The notes beneath the pieces were generated by a model. The model saw only the letters and a list, made by a program, of their open reading frames with translations, was not told the DNA's origin and ran no database searches. From assembly GCF_000518745.1 (NCBI RefSeq), contig NZ_KI912487.1:225242-289241 (forward strand): a DNA stretch of 64,000 bases, read 5' to 3'. The DNA is from Phaseolibacter flectens ATCC 12775. Its GTDB lineage: Bacteria; Pseudomonadota; Gammaproteobacteria; Enterobacterales; Enterobacteriaceae. Positions 54,070 to 62,162 of this stretch are shown here, one piece after another. The translations under genes were made by a program, and so were the position numbers. Within the stretch, counting starts at the first letter, position 1. The number at the start of each line of letters is the position of its first letter.

Positions 54070-54293
54070 TCAAATATTCCTTTATCTTGTTATAAAATTG
54101 AAATTATTACCATCCTGAAACTATAACAAATCCTGTGACGATGCACAGCATTTAAAACTGGCGCGGTTGCTGAAAGAAAAAAAGATCGCAACACAACCGG
54201 CACAGCCATAACACAGCCAGAATAAAACACCCCCGCAATTAAACCTAATGTGCAATGGCGGGAGGGGATAAAATGAAAACAGAGAAATGACAG

Positions 54294-54617
54294 TCATTTA
54301 AGGTGGCGCGTGGCTTCAGCACACCAAGGGGATAATGAAGTTTTGCCATTGATAAGGACAGATAATTGACCATCAAGCACTGCTGCCGCTTCCATGATCA
54401 ACGCAATGATCCCCGTCATCACCGCCTTATCATGATGTACTGAGAAATGGTCGATATAAATGGTTGCAGGTAAAGCCATTCCGCCGGTCAGGCTGTCCCA
54501 TAACGCATCTAAGTTATAACCAAATTCGCCCTGTATAGGGCTTTCAGCAATAAATTGATCATAAAAGTCAGCCGCGCACGCAATACGTCGGCAATCAATG
54601 TGGATCGAGCTTGTCAT
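54294..54617 (-). CDS. Barstar-family ribonuclease inhibitor
   Basis: This 107-residue cytoplasmic protein has the barstar fold signature FYDQFIAESPIQGEFGYNLD and ALWDSLTGGMALP, with the acidic Asp/Glu helix that plugs the barnase active site. It overlaps the barnase gene by 4 nt (ATGA), so inhibitor and enzyme are made together. A GC-rich inverted repeat (54228-54267) that reads into TGTTTTATT on the minus strand may be the terminator. Confidence 0.88.
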   Translation of the reverse strand: MTSSIHIDCRRIACAADFYDQFIAESPIQGEFGYNLDALWDSLTGGMALPATIYIDHFSVHHDKAVMTGIIALIMEAAAVLDGQLSVLINGKTSLSPWCAEATRHLK

Positions 54618-55078
54618 AGTCGTGCCCTGAAAGTACGATAATGATCCGTCGTCAGATATTGCTGACCATCATTTGAGTACAGTAAGCGCTCCCCATTGCG
54701 GTGTCCACATTGGTAATTGACATCGGCCTCAAACCATTGGCGCCCTTTTTTTTCGGGTAATCGCCCTTCTCTATTTGAGAAATGATCGCCGCCAATCACA
54801 CGGCCAGGCAAAACAACACACAAGTTATTGCGTTGTGGCAGCCACCCTTGACGTCGAGCGTCACCTTTGCGGATATAATAGTTGGGAAGTTGGTGATGGA
54901 GATTCAGCCAATGACTAACACGAGAAACTTCAGATAACTCACTGACAGACGGATGTCTCGTTGTGGAGGCTTTTGTAGAGTGCCCCCCTGACCGAGCTAG
55001 GGGATCAACAGGAAAGAATTTAACCAATAAGACAACAGCGAGACTCAATAGCACCAGTGCAATGGCTTTTCTGGACAT
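54614..55078 (-). CDS. Secreted barnase-type guanyl-specific ribonuclease
   Basis: This 154-residue protein has an N-terminal signal/anchor (ALVLLSLAVVLLVKFF) and a linker. The barnase domain runs from HHQLPNYYIRKGDARRQGW to the end. The catalytic Glu is in WFEADVNY, Arg in GERLLYSNDG and His in LTTDHYRTF. A secreted RNase could serve phosphate scavenging, competition or attack on host RNA. The paired barstar downstream protects the producing cell. Confidence 0.87.
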   Translation of the reverse strand: MSRKAIALVLLSLAVVLLVKFFPVDPLARSGGHSTKASTTRHPSVSELSEVSRVSHWLNLHHQLPNYYIRKGDARRQGWLPQRNNLCVVLPGRVIGGDHFSNREGRLPEKKGRQWFEADVNYQCGHRNGERLLYSNDGQQYLTTDHYRTFRARL

Positions 55079-55158
55079 AAAAGACCCTGGATAAAGACCT
55101 AAATTAGGCGCTAAAGCATAACATAACAGTGAATTATTGGTTAAAAAAGTTCAGTTAT

Positions 55159-55512
55159 TCAGTGTGACGAATGGCCAGTATGTGCATTGGGAATGCTTGA
55201 ACGGCGCCAAATGCCAGGGGCCATACCAAACTCACGCTTAAAACTGCGATTAAAGGATTGTTGAGAATCATAACCCATTGAAATCGCGACATTTAAAATA
55301 GGTTCATCCGTATGGGTTAATCGATCAGCCGATTTTTCTAATTTTTTCTTGCGAATATATTCACCCAACGCATAGCCCGTGTATTCTTTAAACATCCGTT
55401 GTAAATGCCATTTAGAATAACCAGACTTTTCAGCCACTTGGTCGAGATTCAAACGACACTCCAGATGATTATCAATCCAGCTAATAAGCTCACTAAAAAA
55501 TGATCCGTTCAT
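55159..55512 (-). CDS. MarA/SoxS/Rob-type AraC-family transcriptional activator
   Basis: This 117-residue protein consists of just the double helix-turn-helix domain. WIDNHLECRLNLDQVAEKSG, then YSKWHLQRMFKEYTGYALGE and SMGYDSQQSFNRSFKREFG are very close to MarA and SoxS. Such regulators turn on efflux and oxidative-stress genes and have no sensor domain, so control is by their own amount. A perfect 17-bp hairpin sits directly before the ribosome site. No marR or soxR is adjacent. Confidence 0.88.
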   Translation of the reverse strand: MNGSFFSELISWIDNHLECRLNLDQVAEKSGYSKWHLQRMFKEYTGYALGEYIRKKKLEKSADRLTHTDEPILNVAISMGYDSQQSFNRSFKREFGMAPGIWRRSSIPNAHTGHSSH

Positions 55513-55520
55513 CTGTGCTC

Positions 55521-55559
55521 CATTATTAAATGTATCTTCTTCAGATACATTTAATAATG
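55521..55559 (-). promoter_or_regulatory. Perfect 17-bp hairpin at the ribosome site of the MarA-like gene
   Basis: CATTATTAAATGTATCT and its exact complement flank a 5-nt loop. On the transcript the stem ends at the first G of the GGAG ribosome site, 9 nt before the AUG. It could be an operator for a dimeric repressor or an RNA structure that hides or exposes the ribosome site. Confidence 0.7.
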
Positions 55560-55704
55560 CACCGACATTGCTTAAAATGCAAATATAATTGATACATTTA
55601 ACTACTGCAATCGAAACAATTAGCTTAAGCTATTGTTTTTAAATGGATTAAATCGTGTAATTTCGTGTAAAGATTGGAGGGTGACGAATTGGGCGTCCCA
55701 TTCC

Positions 55705-56151
55705 TTAAGATGAGGTGTTACCATTGGCTCCCTGTTTCAAATCGATTAGGGCATCCGCCACAGAGTGACGTGCAAGCACCGCCATCGAGGCTTGTTCTGC
55801 TTGTTCTGCCAATGATTTAAAATACCAACACATATTTGCGCTGACTAAACACCCGGGCTTTTTGACGTCTGGCCTTGAATTCAAAAGTTTTTTTTCGTCA
55901 GTTACCGAGAGGTAAATATCACGCATGGTGATCTGAGCAGGAAGACGACCGAGACTTATCGATCCCGTGCGACCTAATGTCGTTACAAAGATACCACTGC
56001 GCGTTAAAGGAACAACCAGTTTACGAATAAGACTCGGGTTAGCTTCGGCAGAATTGGCCAAAGTCACACTGGTTGAGCGGATCCCCAACTCTTCCGCCAT
56101 CGCGACACTCAATACCATCTGTAATGCGGTAGGAAAACGATAATCTAACAT
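55705..56151 (-). CDS. Rrf2-family transcriptional regulator
   Basis: This 148-residue protein has an N-terminal winged helix (RFPTALQMVLSVAMAEE, ANSAEANPSLIRKLVVPLTR) and the wing GIFVTTLGRTGSISLGRLPA, as in YwnA/NsrR-like Rrf2 proteins. Only two Cys are seen (GCLVSANMC), not the three of the Fe-S-binding IscR/NsrR. The signal is unknown. The second of two ATGs (56151) has better spacing from AGGAG. No clear target gene is adjacent. Confidence 0.85.
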   Translation of the reverse strand: MLDYRFPTALQMVLSVAMAEELGIRSTSVTLANSAEANPSLIRKLVVPLTRSGIFVTTLGRTGSISLGRLPAQITMRDIYLSVTDEKKLLNSRPDVKKPGCLVSANMCWYFKSLAEQAEQASMAVLARHSVADALIDLKQGANGNTSS

Positions 56152-56499
56152 CATGACTCCTCTGCATATATGAATTCAATGCGAATAATTGGACAATAAT
56201 AGTAGCAACCAGCTCTCTATGACATAGGAGAAATTCATACAATTATGCTCAATAAGGCGTCTGTTATTATCATGTTTTAGCTTTTATGCCTATTGCCTGA
56301 CCTAACGCCTTTCCCTGATATTAAAACGCATTTTACACTATTTTCGTTAAACGTTTTGGGTCTTTTCTTCATTATTTTAGTCACTTACTTATACTAATTA
56401 AAAATGTGATTGATAGTCGCCCTCTGTTTATTTATCTAAATGGTTCTGTTTGATAGTCAGTGATCAAGATAAATCTCTGGACACTTGATGTTTACCACC

Positions 56500-56522
56500 T
56501 TATTGTATGTTGTAACTATAAT
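56500..56522 (+). other. Replication terminator (Ter) site, copy 2, in the tus promoter
   Basis: GTATGTTGTAACTA (56505-56518) matches the TerB core exactly and lies 23 bp before the tus ATG. This mirrors E. coli, where TerB sits in the tus promoter and Tus represses its own gene. Its orientation is the same as the site at 20327: it blocks forks moving left to right. Confidence 0.95.
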
Positions 56523-56541
56523 ATAATCACTGCGAAAAAAG

Positions 56542-57462
56542 ATGCGTTATGACCTGATTGCTGATATGCGACACTGCGTATCCCAATTACAGCAACAATT
56601 AGCTATCCTGGCGCAGGATCTCAACACACTGAAGGTGTTGCAAGCACGGGTATTTATTCTGCCACCCGCCAAAAAAGGGGAAGAGTTACTTGATGCTGAC
56701 CGTATTCCCGTCGAGCAAGTCAGTGGGTTGTCCGCGCGGTCTCATGCCCTACAACATTTTCAGCGGCTCTTTATGCAACAACAATCAGAGCAACTCAGTA
56801 CCCGCACAGCCACCCGCTTACCTGGCGCGATCTGTGTGCAAACCAGCCAGTTACAACAAGCCCAATTAGCGGATCGCATTTCGGAAATTAATCAACTCAA
56901 GCAAAGATTGGCCTTATTCATCACCAAACAATCTGGATTACCTTCGTCTGCTCGATTTCCTTTCGTCCACCAGCATTTTCCAGGCCTGATTACACTCAAT
57001 GCCTACCGTTCTATTCATCTGATCAGTGATATTTCAACCATTAATTTTGGATGGGCTAATAAACACGTTATTCGCAATGTGAATAAAGAAGAAATGATCA
57101 GTCACTTGCAGAAAAGCTTACAAAGCGGTCGTTCCAAAGCCCCTTGGAGCAAACAACAATGGGCATTAAAAATTAATCAAGAATTAGCTTTATTGGCGGC
57201 ATTACCTGCACAGGCTGAGCTTAAAATTAAACGACCTGTTAAAGTGCAACCTATTGCGCGTATTTGGCGTTCAGAGCAAAAACGTCAACAACAGCTGGCC
57301 TGCCCTTCTCCAATCATCATCTGCTGTCAGCCTGATCAGTCTCTGCCAGAAATAGGATCCCTAGACAGTTATGATAAGTTGACGATTAAACATCGCCATA
57401 ATCCGCCAGCACAATCCCTTCGTCTGCTGATCCCTCGCCTGTGGCTATGGGTCGCTAACTGA
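56542..57462 (+). CDS. tus: DNA replication terminus site-binding protein Tus
   Basis: This 306-residue protein (E. coli 309) begins MRYDLIADMRHCVSQLQQQL. Conserved blocks are HFQRLFMQQQSEQLSTRTAT, PGLITLNAYRSIHLI, FGWANKHVIRNV and KIKRPVKVQPIARIW, the last forming part of the DNA-binding core beta-strands. Tus binds Ter DNA as a monomer and stops the replicative helicase in one direction. It should be autoregulated through the Ter site just upstream. Confidence 0.96.
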   Translation: MRYDLIADMRHCVSQLQQQLAILAQDLNTLKVLQARVFILPPAKKGEELLDADRIPVEQVSGLSARSHALQHFQRLFMQQQSEQLSTRTATRLPGAICVQTSQLQQAQLADRISEINQLKQRLALFITKQSGLPSSARFPFVHQHFPGLITLNAYRSIHLISDISTINFGWANKHVIRNVNKEEMISHLQKSLQSGRSKAPWSKQQWALKINQELALLAALPAQAELKIKRPVKVQPIARIWRSEQKRQQQLACPSPIIICCQPDQSLPEIGSLDSYDKLTIKHRHNPPAQSLRLLIPRLWLWVAN

Positions 57463-57545
57463 GGGGGGGCACGGATACCCCATCCCCCAGATTCTGCGGC
57501 CAGCGATGATAACGCCTCGCCCCCTCACTGTTCCCAACACTCCGT

Positions 57546-57938
57546 CTAATTTGCCTCAAGCAATGCTTGTTTAACAACCTCAGGTAAGCCAGGACGACCA
57601 TTGATTAAGCAAGTCGCAACAAAGACACCTTCAGCATAAACCTTATCATTGACTTTGATTTGTTGAATAAAATTAACCCGCGTCTTTTTTTCATTGGCTT
57701 GCAATTGACAACTCACTGTCATTGTCTCACCTCTGACAAGGCTTTTTTTAAAACGTAAACTGTACTCAACCAGCATATGCAAACGTCCTTGCTTAAACTC
57801 GTCGTGTAAATCCAGCCCTAACACTTCCTTCATATAGGCATGCCTCGCCCATTCCATATAAAAGGGATAGTAAAGGCCATCGACGACATGTTGAAAGTCG
57901 AGATGTTGCTCTTCTACATCGTAAGTTTTATAAAACAT
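57546..57938 (-). CDS. Hotdog-fold acyl-CoA thioesterase (4HBT family)
   Basis: This 130-residue protein has the 4HBT layout: MFYKTYDVEEQHLDFQHVVD then GLYYPFYMEWARHAYM, and a beta-sheet with LVEYSLRFKKSLVRGE and VNFIQQIKVNDKVYAEG. The usual active-site Asp region reads LDFQHVVDGLYY, with Asp two residues later than in YbgC, so the catalytic residue is uncertain. Substrate unknown. Convergent with tus. Confidence 0.8.
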   Translation of the reverse strand: MFYKTYDVEEQHLDFQHVVDGLYYPFYMEWARHAYMKEVLGLDLHDEFKQGRLHMLVEYSLRFKKSLVRGETMTVSCQLQANEKKTRVNFIQQIKVNDKVYAEGVFVATCLINGRPGLPEVVKQALLEAN

Positions 57939-58236
57939 GCACAGCCCTTGTCTTGTTGAGATTGAAATAGCATTCTTTTGTCCATTATTGCCTCAAAGTA
58001 AACTAAAATCCGTCCTTTGTGGTGACTGACTTATCTGAAATAAGATCAAAACAGGCGATCTTTTTTAATGCAGGTGTCGATAAACTGTTGAATCCGATCA
58101 CAGTAGGTAACTCCGTTCCATTGCGTATCAATAAATACCGCGTTGATAACTGCATCAGATTGAAAAGCTTGCTATGCTGTGTAAAACGGCAGTGCTTCTC
58201 AAGAATCTCTGCCTATTCAGTTACGAAGGAAAGTGA

Positions 58237-59649
58237 ATGATGAAAAAAAGTTGTCTTTTGCTCGGTATCATAATGGGTATCGGCGTAATATGGGCTGGCA
58301 GTACTTGGTATTGTGGCGTGCAAATCGAGAAGCAGATGGACAGCACATTGCACACAGCAAACCAACAATTGCAACGGCTTCGTCCTGGCGCACAGTTGCA
58401 ATTGGTTGAACACAGTTATCAACGTGGCTTTTTTAGTAGCCAGTTACAACTGAGATTGGCCTTGCCATCAGAACAAGCACAGGCTCAAAACGATGCAGCA
58501 CAGCAATTGCGATTTATCGAAAAAATCAGTCATGGTCCTTTTCCCTTTGCTCAATTTTCGTTTAAACCCGCGATTGCTTCAATCCATACGCAATTAGTGA
58601 AAAATCAAGTGACGCAATTGCTGTTTGATGCGGCAAAAGGGCTATCTCCTATTGAAGTAGAAACCCGCCTCCACTTTAATCAAGCCAGTCAAACACGGAT
58701 CCATTTTCAACCGATGGATCTCAACCTGCATCAACAAGCAATCAAGCTGGACGACAGTCAAATCCTGATCCAAAGCGATCCGCACTTCAATCAACTCAAT
58801 TACCAAGGGCAATTTAATCAGCTTTCCTTGACAGGGGGAGATAGTGATCATGGCGTCAGTACCTTAGCGTTTAATGGTCTGACTTTTTCCGGCAATACTC
58901 ACCTGTCAGCCGAAGGAATGCGGGTCGGTCAGCAACACATTGCAGCAAAATCAATCAATCTGAGCAACACTGCAATGGATGCGATTGGCGTCTCAGAGTT
59001 GAGTTATCAACATAATTACGACAGCATCAATAATAAACTGGCCGGCACCATTAGTTATCATGCCGCCGACATGACATACATGAATCAATCTCTCGGTCGT
59101 ACGGATCTGCAACTGGCCTTTGCCAATTTCACCACCAGTGCAGTAAACCAGCTGCTAAATACCTATCAGTCGGGTCAACTCGGTCACGATTGGTATGAAT
59201 CATTGGCACTCGCGCTAGGCAATAATGCCGAGTTGGATCTCAAACACCTCAGCCTAACCAACCAGCAAGGCAGCAGCCAACTGCAATTTAAGGTCAGTCT
59301 ACGCCCTTTAACCCAGAATCCCCCCCAAACCATCAATGTTGAAAATCTGATCCGTCAATATCTTAAACAGCTCAATATCACGCTCTCTGTCAGCCGTCCA
59401 ATGGCGACAGAATTGATGGCACATATCGGTCAGGCACAAGGCTATTCGGCTTCAGAAGCTCAGCGTCTGGCAGACAATCAGGTGAAACAGTTATTTGACC
59501 TTGGCGTCATGTTCCACTTAGGGGTGATCCACGATGATCAATTGCACTCTGCTCTCACTTATCATGATGATTTTGTTGTTTTTAACCAAAACAAAATGCC
59601 ATTAAGTCAATTTTTGGCCCAATACGTACCGGCCAACGTCAATTATTAG
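58237..59649 (+). CDS. ydgA: YdgA family protein (DUF945)
   Basis: This 470-residue protein has an N-terminal membrane segment (CLLLGIIMGIGVIWAGSTWY) and a large periplasmic DUF945 domain rich in beta-strands. EHSYQRGFFSSQLQLRLALP and ISHGPFPFAQFSFKPAIASI are typical of YdgA. E. coli YdgA is 502 aa; the function is not known. GAAGGAAAGTGA precedes the start (58237 or 58240). A strong terminator follows. Confidence 0.88.
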   Translation: MMKKSCLLLGIIMGIGVIWAGSTWYCGVQIEKQMDSTLHTANQQLQRLRPGAQLQLVEHSYQRGFFSSQLQLRLALPSEQAQAQNDAAQQLRFIEKISHGPFPFAQFSFKPAIASIHTQLVKNQVTQLLFDAAKGLSPIEVETRLHFNQASQTRIHFQPMDLNLHQQAIKLDDSQILIQSDPHFNQLNYQGQFNQLSLTGGDSDHGVSTLAFNGLTFSGNTHLSAEGMRVGQQHIAAKSINLSNTAMDAIGVSELSYQHNYDSINNKLAGTISYHAADMTYMNQSLGRTDLQLAFANFTTSAVNQLLNTYQSGQLGHDWYESLALALGNNAELDLKHLSLTNQQGSSQLQFKVSLRPLTQNPPQTINVENLIRQYLKQLNITLSVSRPMATELMAHIGQAQGYSASEAQRLADNQVKQLFDLGVMFHLGVIHDDQLHSALTYHDDFVVFNQNKMPLSQFLAQYVPANVNY

Positions 59650-59661
59650 GATCTTTACCCA

Positions 59662-59704
59662 CTCACCCAGCCAAGATCGATGCTGGGTGAGCCGTCCTTT
59701 TTTA
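59662..59704 (+). terminator. Rho-independent terminator after ydgA
   Basis: CTCACCCAGC (59662-59671) and GCTGGGTGAG (59682-59691) form a perfect 10-bp stem, followed by CCGTCC and a T tract. Confidence 0.92.
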
Positions 59705-59814
59705 CATTCATTCCTTCAAGATCAGGCTGACACGCCAACACCTCAATTCACCGCTTTTAAAATATAAACTTTTTCTATACTATCCACGTTTATTTATACT
59801 GGACCGAGACTACC

Positions 59815-60825
59815 ATGATTGATCGCCATTTTCCCCTCACTGATTTGCATCGTCATCTTGATGGTAACATTAGAGCTGAAACCATTCTTGAGCTGGGTAG
59901 AATCTACCATGTTGCATTACCAGGTCAGGACTTAGCGACCTTACGCCCTCATGTTCAAGTCATGTCCACTCAGCCAGATTTAGTCAGCTTCCTGCAAAAA
60001 CTTGACTATGGCGTCAAGGTATTAGGGTCTTTAGAGGCGTGTCGCCGTGTCGCCTTTGAGAATGTAGAAGATGCTGCTAAGGCGGGCATTCACTATGCTG
60101 AGTTACGCTTCTCTCCAGGTTATATGGCAATGAGCCATCAATTGCCTGTGCAAGGCGTAGTCGAAGCCGTGATTGAAGGGATCCGTCAAGGTTGCCAACA
60201 GCATCCGGTAAAAATTCAACTCACGGGGATCATGAGTCGAACCTTCGGTGAAAAAGCCTGCATGCAAGAGCTGGATGCCCTAGTCGCTTGCCGGGATCAT
60301 ATTACTGCCATCGATTTAGCCGGCGATGAGCTAGGTTACCCTGGTGATTTATTTATTCCCCATTTCACTAAGGTGAGAGACGCTGGATTTCATATTACGA
60401 TCCACGCGGGGGAAGCGGCGGGGCCAGAAAGTATTTGGCAAGCCATCAAACAATTGGGGGCTGAGCGCATCGGTCATGGCGTGAAGGCCATTGAAGATCC
60501 GGCCTTACTGGATTATTTAGCGGAATGGGGCATTGGGATTGAATCCTGTCTGACATCGAATATCCAAACCAGTACCGTCGCTCACCTTGCTGACCATCCA
60601 TTAAAAAAATTCTTACAGCACGGAGTAATGGCTTCAATTAATACCGATGATCCGGCCGTGCAAGGGATCGAAATCGAACATGAGTATCAGGTTGCCGCCC
60701 CCGCTGCCGGGTTAAGTCACAACGAAATCAACCAAGCACAACAAAATGGCCTTTACATGGCCTTTTTAAGCCAAGAGGAAAAACAGGCTCTAAAACAACA
60801 GGTCGCCCTACCTAACGTGATCTAA
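59815..60825 (+). CDS. add: Adenosine deaminase
   Basis: This 336-residue TIM-barrel enzyme converts adenosine and deoxyadenosine to inosine forms in purine salvage. Zn ligands His12 and His14 are in TDLHRHLDG, the next His is in HITIHAGEA with the catalytic Glu, then His in GHGVKA and Asp in [10 protein letters not shown]. coli Add is 333 aa. In E. coli it also lies near rsxABC. Single gene. Confidence 0.96.
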   Translation: MIDRHFPLTDLHRHLDGNIRAETILELGRIYHVALPGQDLATLRPHVQVMSTQPDLVSFLQKLDYGVKVLGSLEACRRVAFENVEDAAKAGIHYAELRFSPGYMAMSHQLPVQGVVEAVIEGIRQGCQQHPVKIQLTGIMSRTFGEKACMQELDALVACRDHITAIDLAGDELGYPGDLFIPHFTKVRDAGFHITIHAGEAAGPESIWQAIKQLGAERIGHGVKAIEDPALLDYLAEWGIGIESCLTSNIQTSTVAHLADHPLKKFLQHGVMASINTDDPAVQGIEIEHEYQVAAPAAGLSHNEINQAQQNGLYMAFLSQEEKQALKQQVALPNVI

Positions 60826-60959
60826 GCCTCGCCTGGAATATTACCTTGTCGTCTCAAGCCACGGTGATCACGGCAATATTCCCTTTCTGGTTATGGGGCA
60901 AGTTTAATCCTGAGTGCGATATGACATTTTCATCTCTGACTGATATTGAGATACAACAC

Positions 60960-60982
60960 GTTATCATTGATAATAATCTTCT
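60960..60982. promoter_or_regulatory. Possible Fur box before rsxA
   Basis: TTATCATTGATAATAATC contains TTATCA-T-TGATAA (60961-60973). The 15-mer at 60968-60982 matches the Fur consensus at 11 positions. It lies 20 bp before the rsxA ATG. Iron control of this Fe-S membrane complex would make sense but rests on this alone. Confidence 0.35.
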
Positions 60983-61002
60983 GTGTAATAAATGGTAACA
61001 TC

Positions 61003-61584
61003 ATGACTGATTATTTACTGCTTTTCATCGGCACCGTGCTGGTTAATAATTTTGTACTGGTCAAGTTTCTGGGCCTCTGTCCCTTTATGGGCGTCTCAAA
61101 AAAACTGGAAACAGCGATAGGTATGGGGCTTGCGACCACCTTTGTTATCACCCTTGCGGCAATTTGCGCGTGGTTGGTTAACTATTTTATCTTGGTGCCA
61201 CTTGATTTAGTGTACCTCCGCACACTGGCTTATATTTTGGTTATTGCTGTTACGGTACAATTTACTGAGATGGTCGTTCGTAAAACCAGTCCTTCGCTCT
61301 ATCGCTTATTAGGTATCTTTTTACCCTTAATCACGACTAACTGTGCGGTGCTTGGGGTACCCTTACTCAGTGTCAATCTCAAGCAAAATTTCATGCAGGC
61401 TGCCGTCTATGGTTTCAGTGCCTCATTGGGATTTTCCCTCGTCATGGTGCTGTTTGCTGGGATCCGTGAAAGGCTTGTTTTGGCCAATGTGCCCGCACCT
61501 TTTAAAGGTTCGTCTATTGCCCTTATCACGGCGGGGTTAATGGCTTTGGCGTTTATGGGCTTTTCTGGCTTGGTAAAATTCTGA
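61003..61584 (+). CDS. rsxA: Electron transport complex subunit RsxA
   Basis: This 193-residue, six-helix membrane protein is nearly the same as E. coli RsxA ([60 protein letters not shown]). The paired Cys in LCPFMG and TTNCAV hold a [2Fe-2S] cluster in the Rnf/Rsx complex. Rsx reduces SoxR and so keeps the superoxide response off. The start at 61003 matches the family; the frame is open back to 60946. Overlaps rsxB by 1 nt. Confidence 0.95.
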   Translation: MTDYLLLFIGTVLVNNFVLVKFLGLCPFMGVSKKLETAIGMGLATTFVITLAAICAWLVNYFILVPLDLVYLRTLAYILVIAVTVQFTEMVVRKTSPSLYRLLGIFLPLITTNCAVLGVPLLSVNLKQNFMQAAVYGFSASLGFSLVMVLFAGIRERLVLANVPAPFKGSSIALITAGLMALAFMGFSGLVKF

Positions 61585-62162
61585 TGACTGCTATCTGGAT
61601 CGCAATCATTGCACTCAGCCTGCTTGGCCTCTTTTTTGGCTGCCTACTCGGCTATGCTTCACGTCGTTTTGCTGTTGAAGACGATCCCATCGTCGAACAA
61701 ATCGATCAGCTGCTGCCGCAAAGTCAATGTGGACAATGTGGTTATCCTGGCTGTAAACCTTACGCAGAAGCGGTCGGAAAGCAAGATGAGGCCATTAATA
61801 AATGTGCGCCTGGCGGTGAACAGACCATGTTACGCTTAGCAGCCTTGCTTAATATTGACCCCCAACCCATTGATGGTGATCAACAGGCAAAAGCGCCGGT
61901 TCGTCAGATTGCCTTTATTGACGAAAGTAACTGCATTGGTTGTACAAAATGCATCCAAGCTTGTCCTGTTGATGCGATCGTCGGGTCGACTCGGGCCATG
62001 CATACGGTTTTAACCGACTTATGTACGGGCTGTGATCTCTGTGTTGCCCCCTGCCCGACAGACTGCATAACAATGCATCCAGTTCCGGTGACACCGGATA
62101 ACTGGAAATGGCAACTCGACACCATCCCGGTACGACTTATCACGGCTGAGCAACATGTTTAA
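61584..62162 (+). CDS. rsxB: Electron transport complex subunit RsxB (ferredoxin)
   Basis: This 192-residue protein has an N-terminal membrane anchor. An Fe-S domain has [15 protein letters not shown] and a distant Cys in KCAPGG, and two ferredoxin 4Fe-4S motifs are [16 protein letters not shown] and [16 protein letters not shown]. Length equals E. coli RsxB. It passes electrons from RsxC toward the membrane subunits. Start overlaps rsxA, end overlaps rsxC by 8 nt. Confidence 0.95.
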   Translation: MTAIWIAIIALSLLGLFFGCLLGYASRRFAVEDDPIVEQIDQLLPQSQCGQCGYPGCKPYAEAVGKQDEAINKCAPGGEQTMLRLAALLNIDPQPIDGDQQAKAPVRQIAFIDESNCIGCTKCIQACPVDAIVGSTRAMHTVLTDLCTGCDLCVAPCPTDCITMHPVPVTPDNWKWQLDTIPVRLITAEQHV

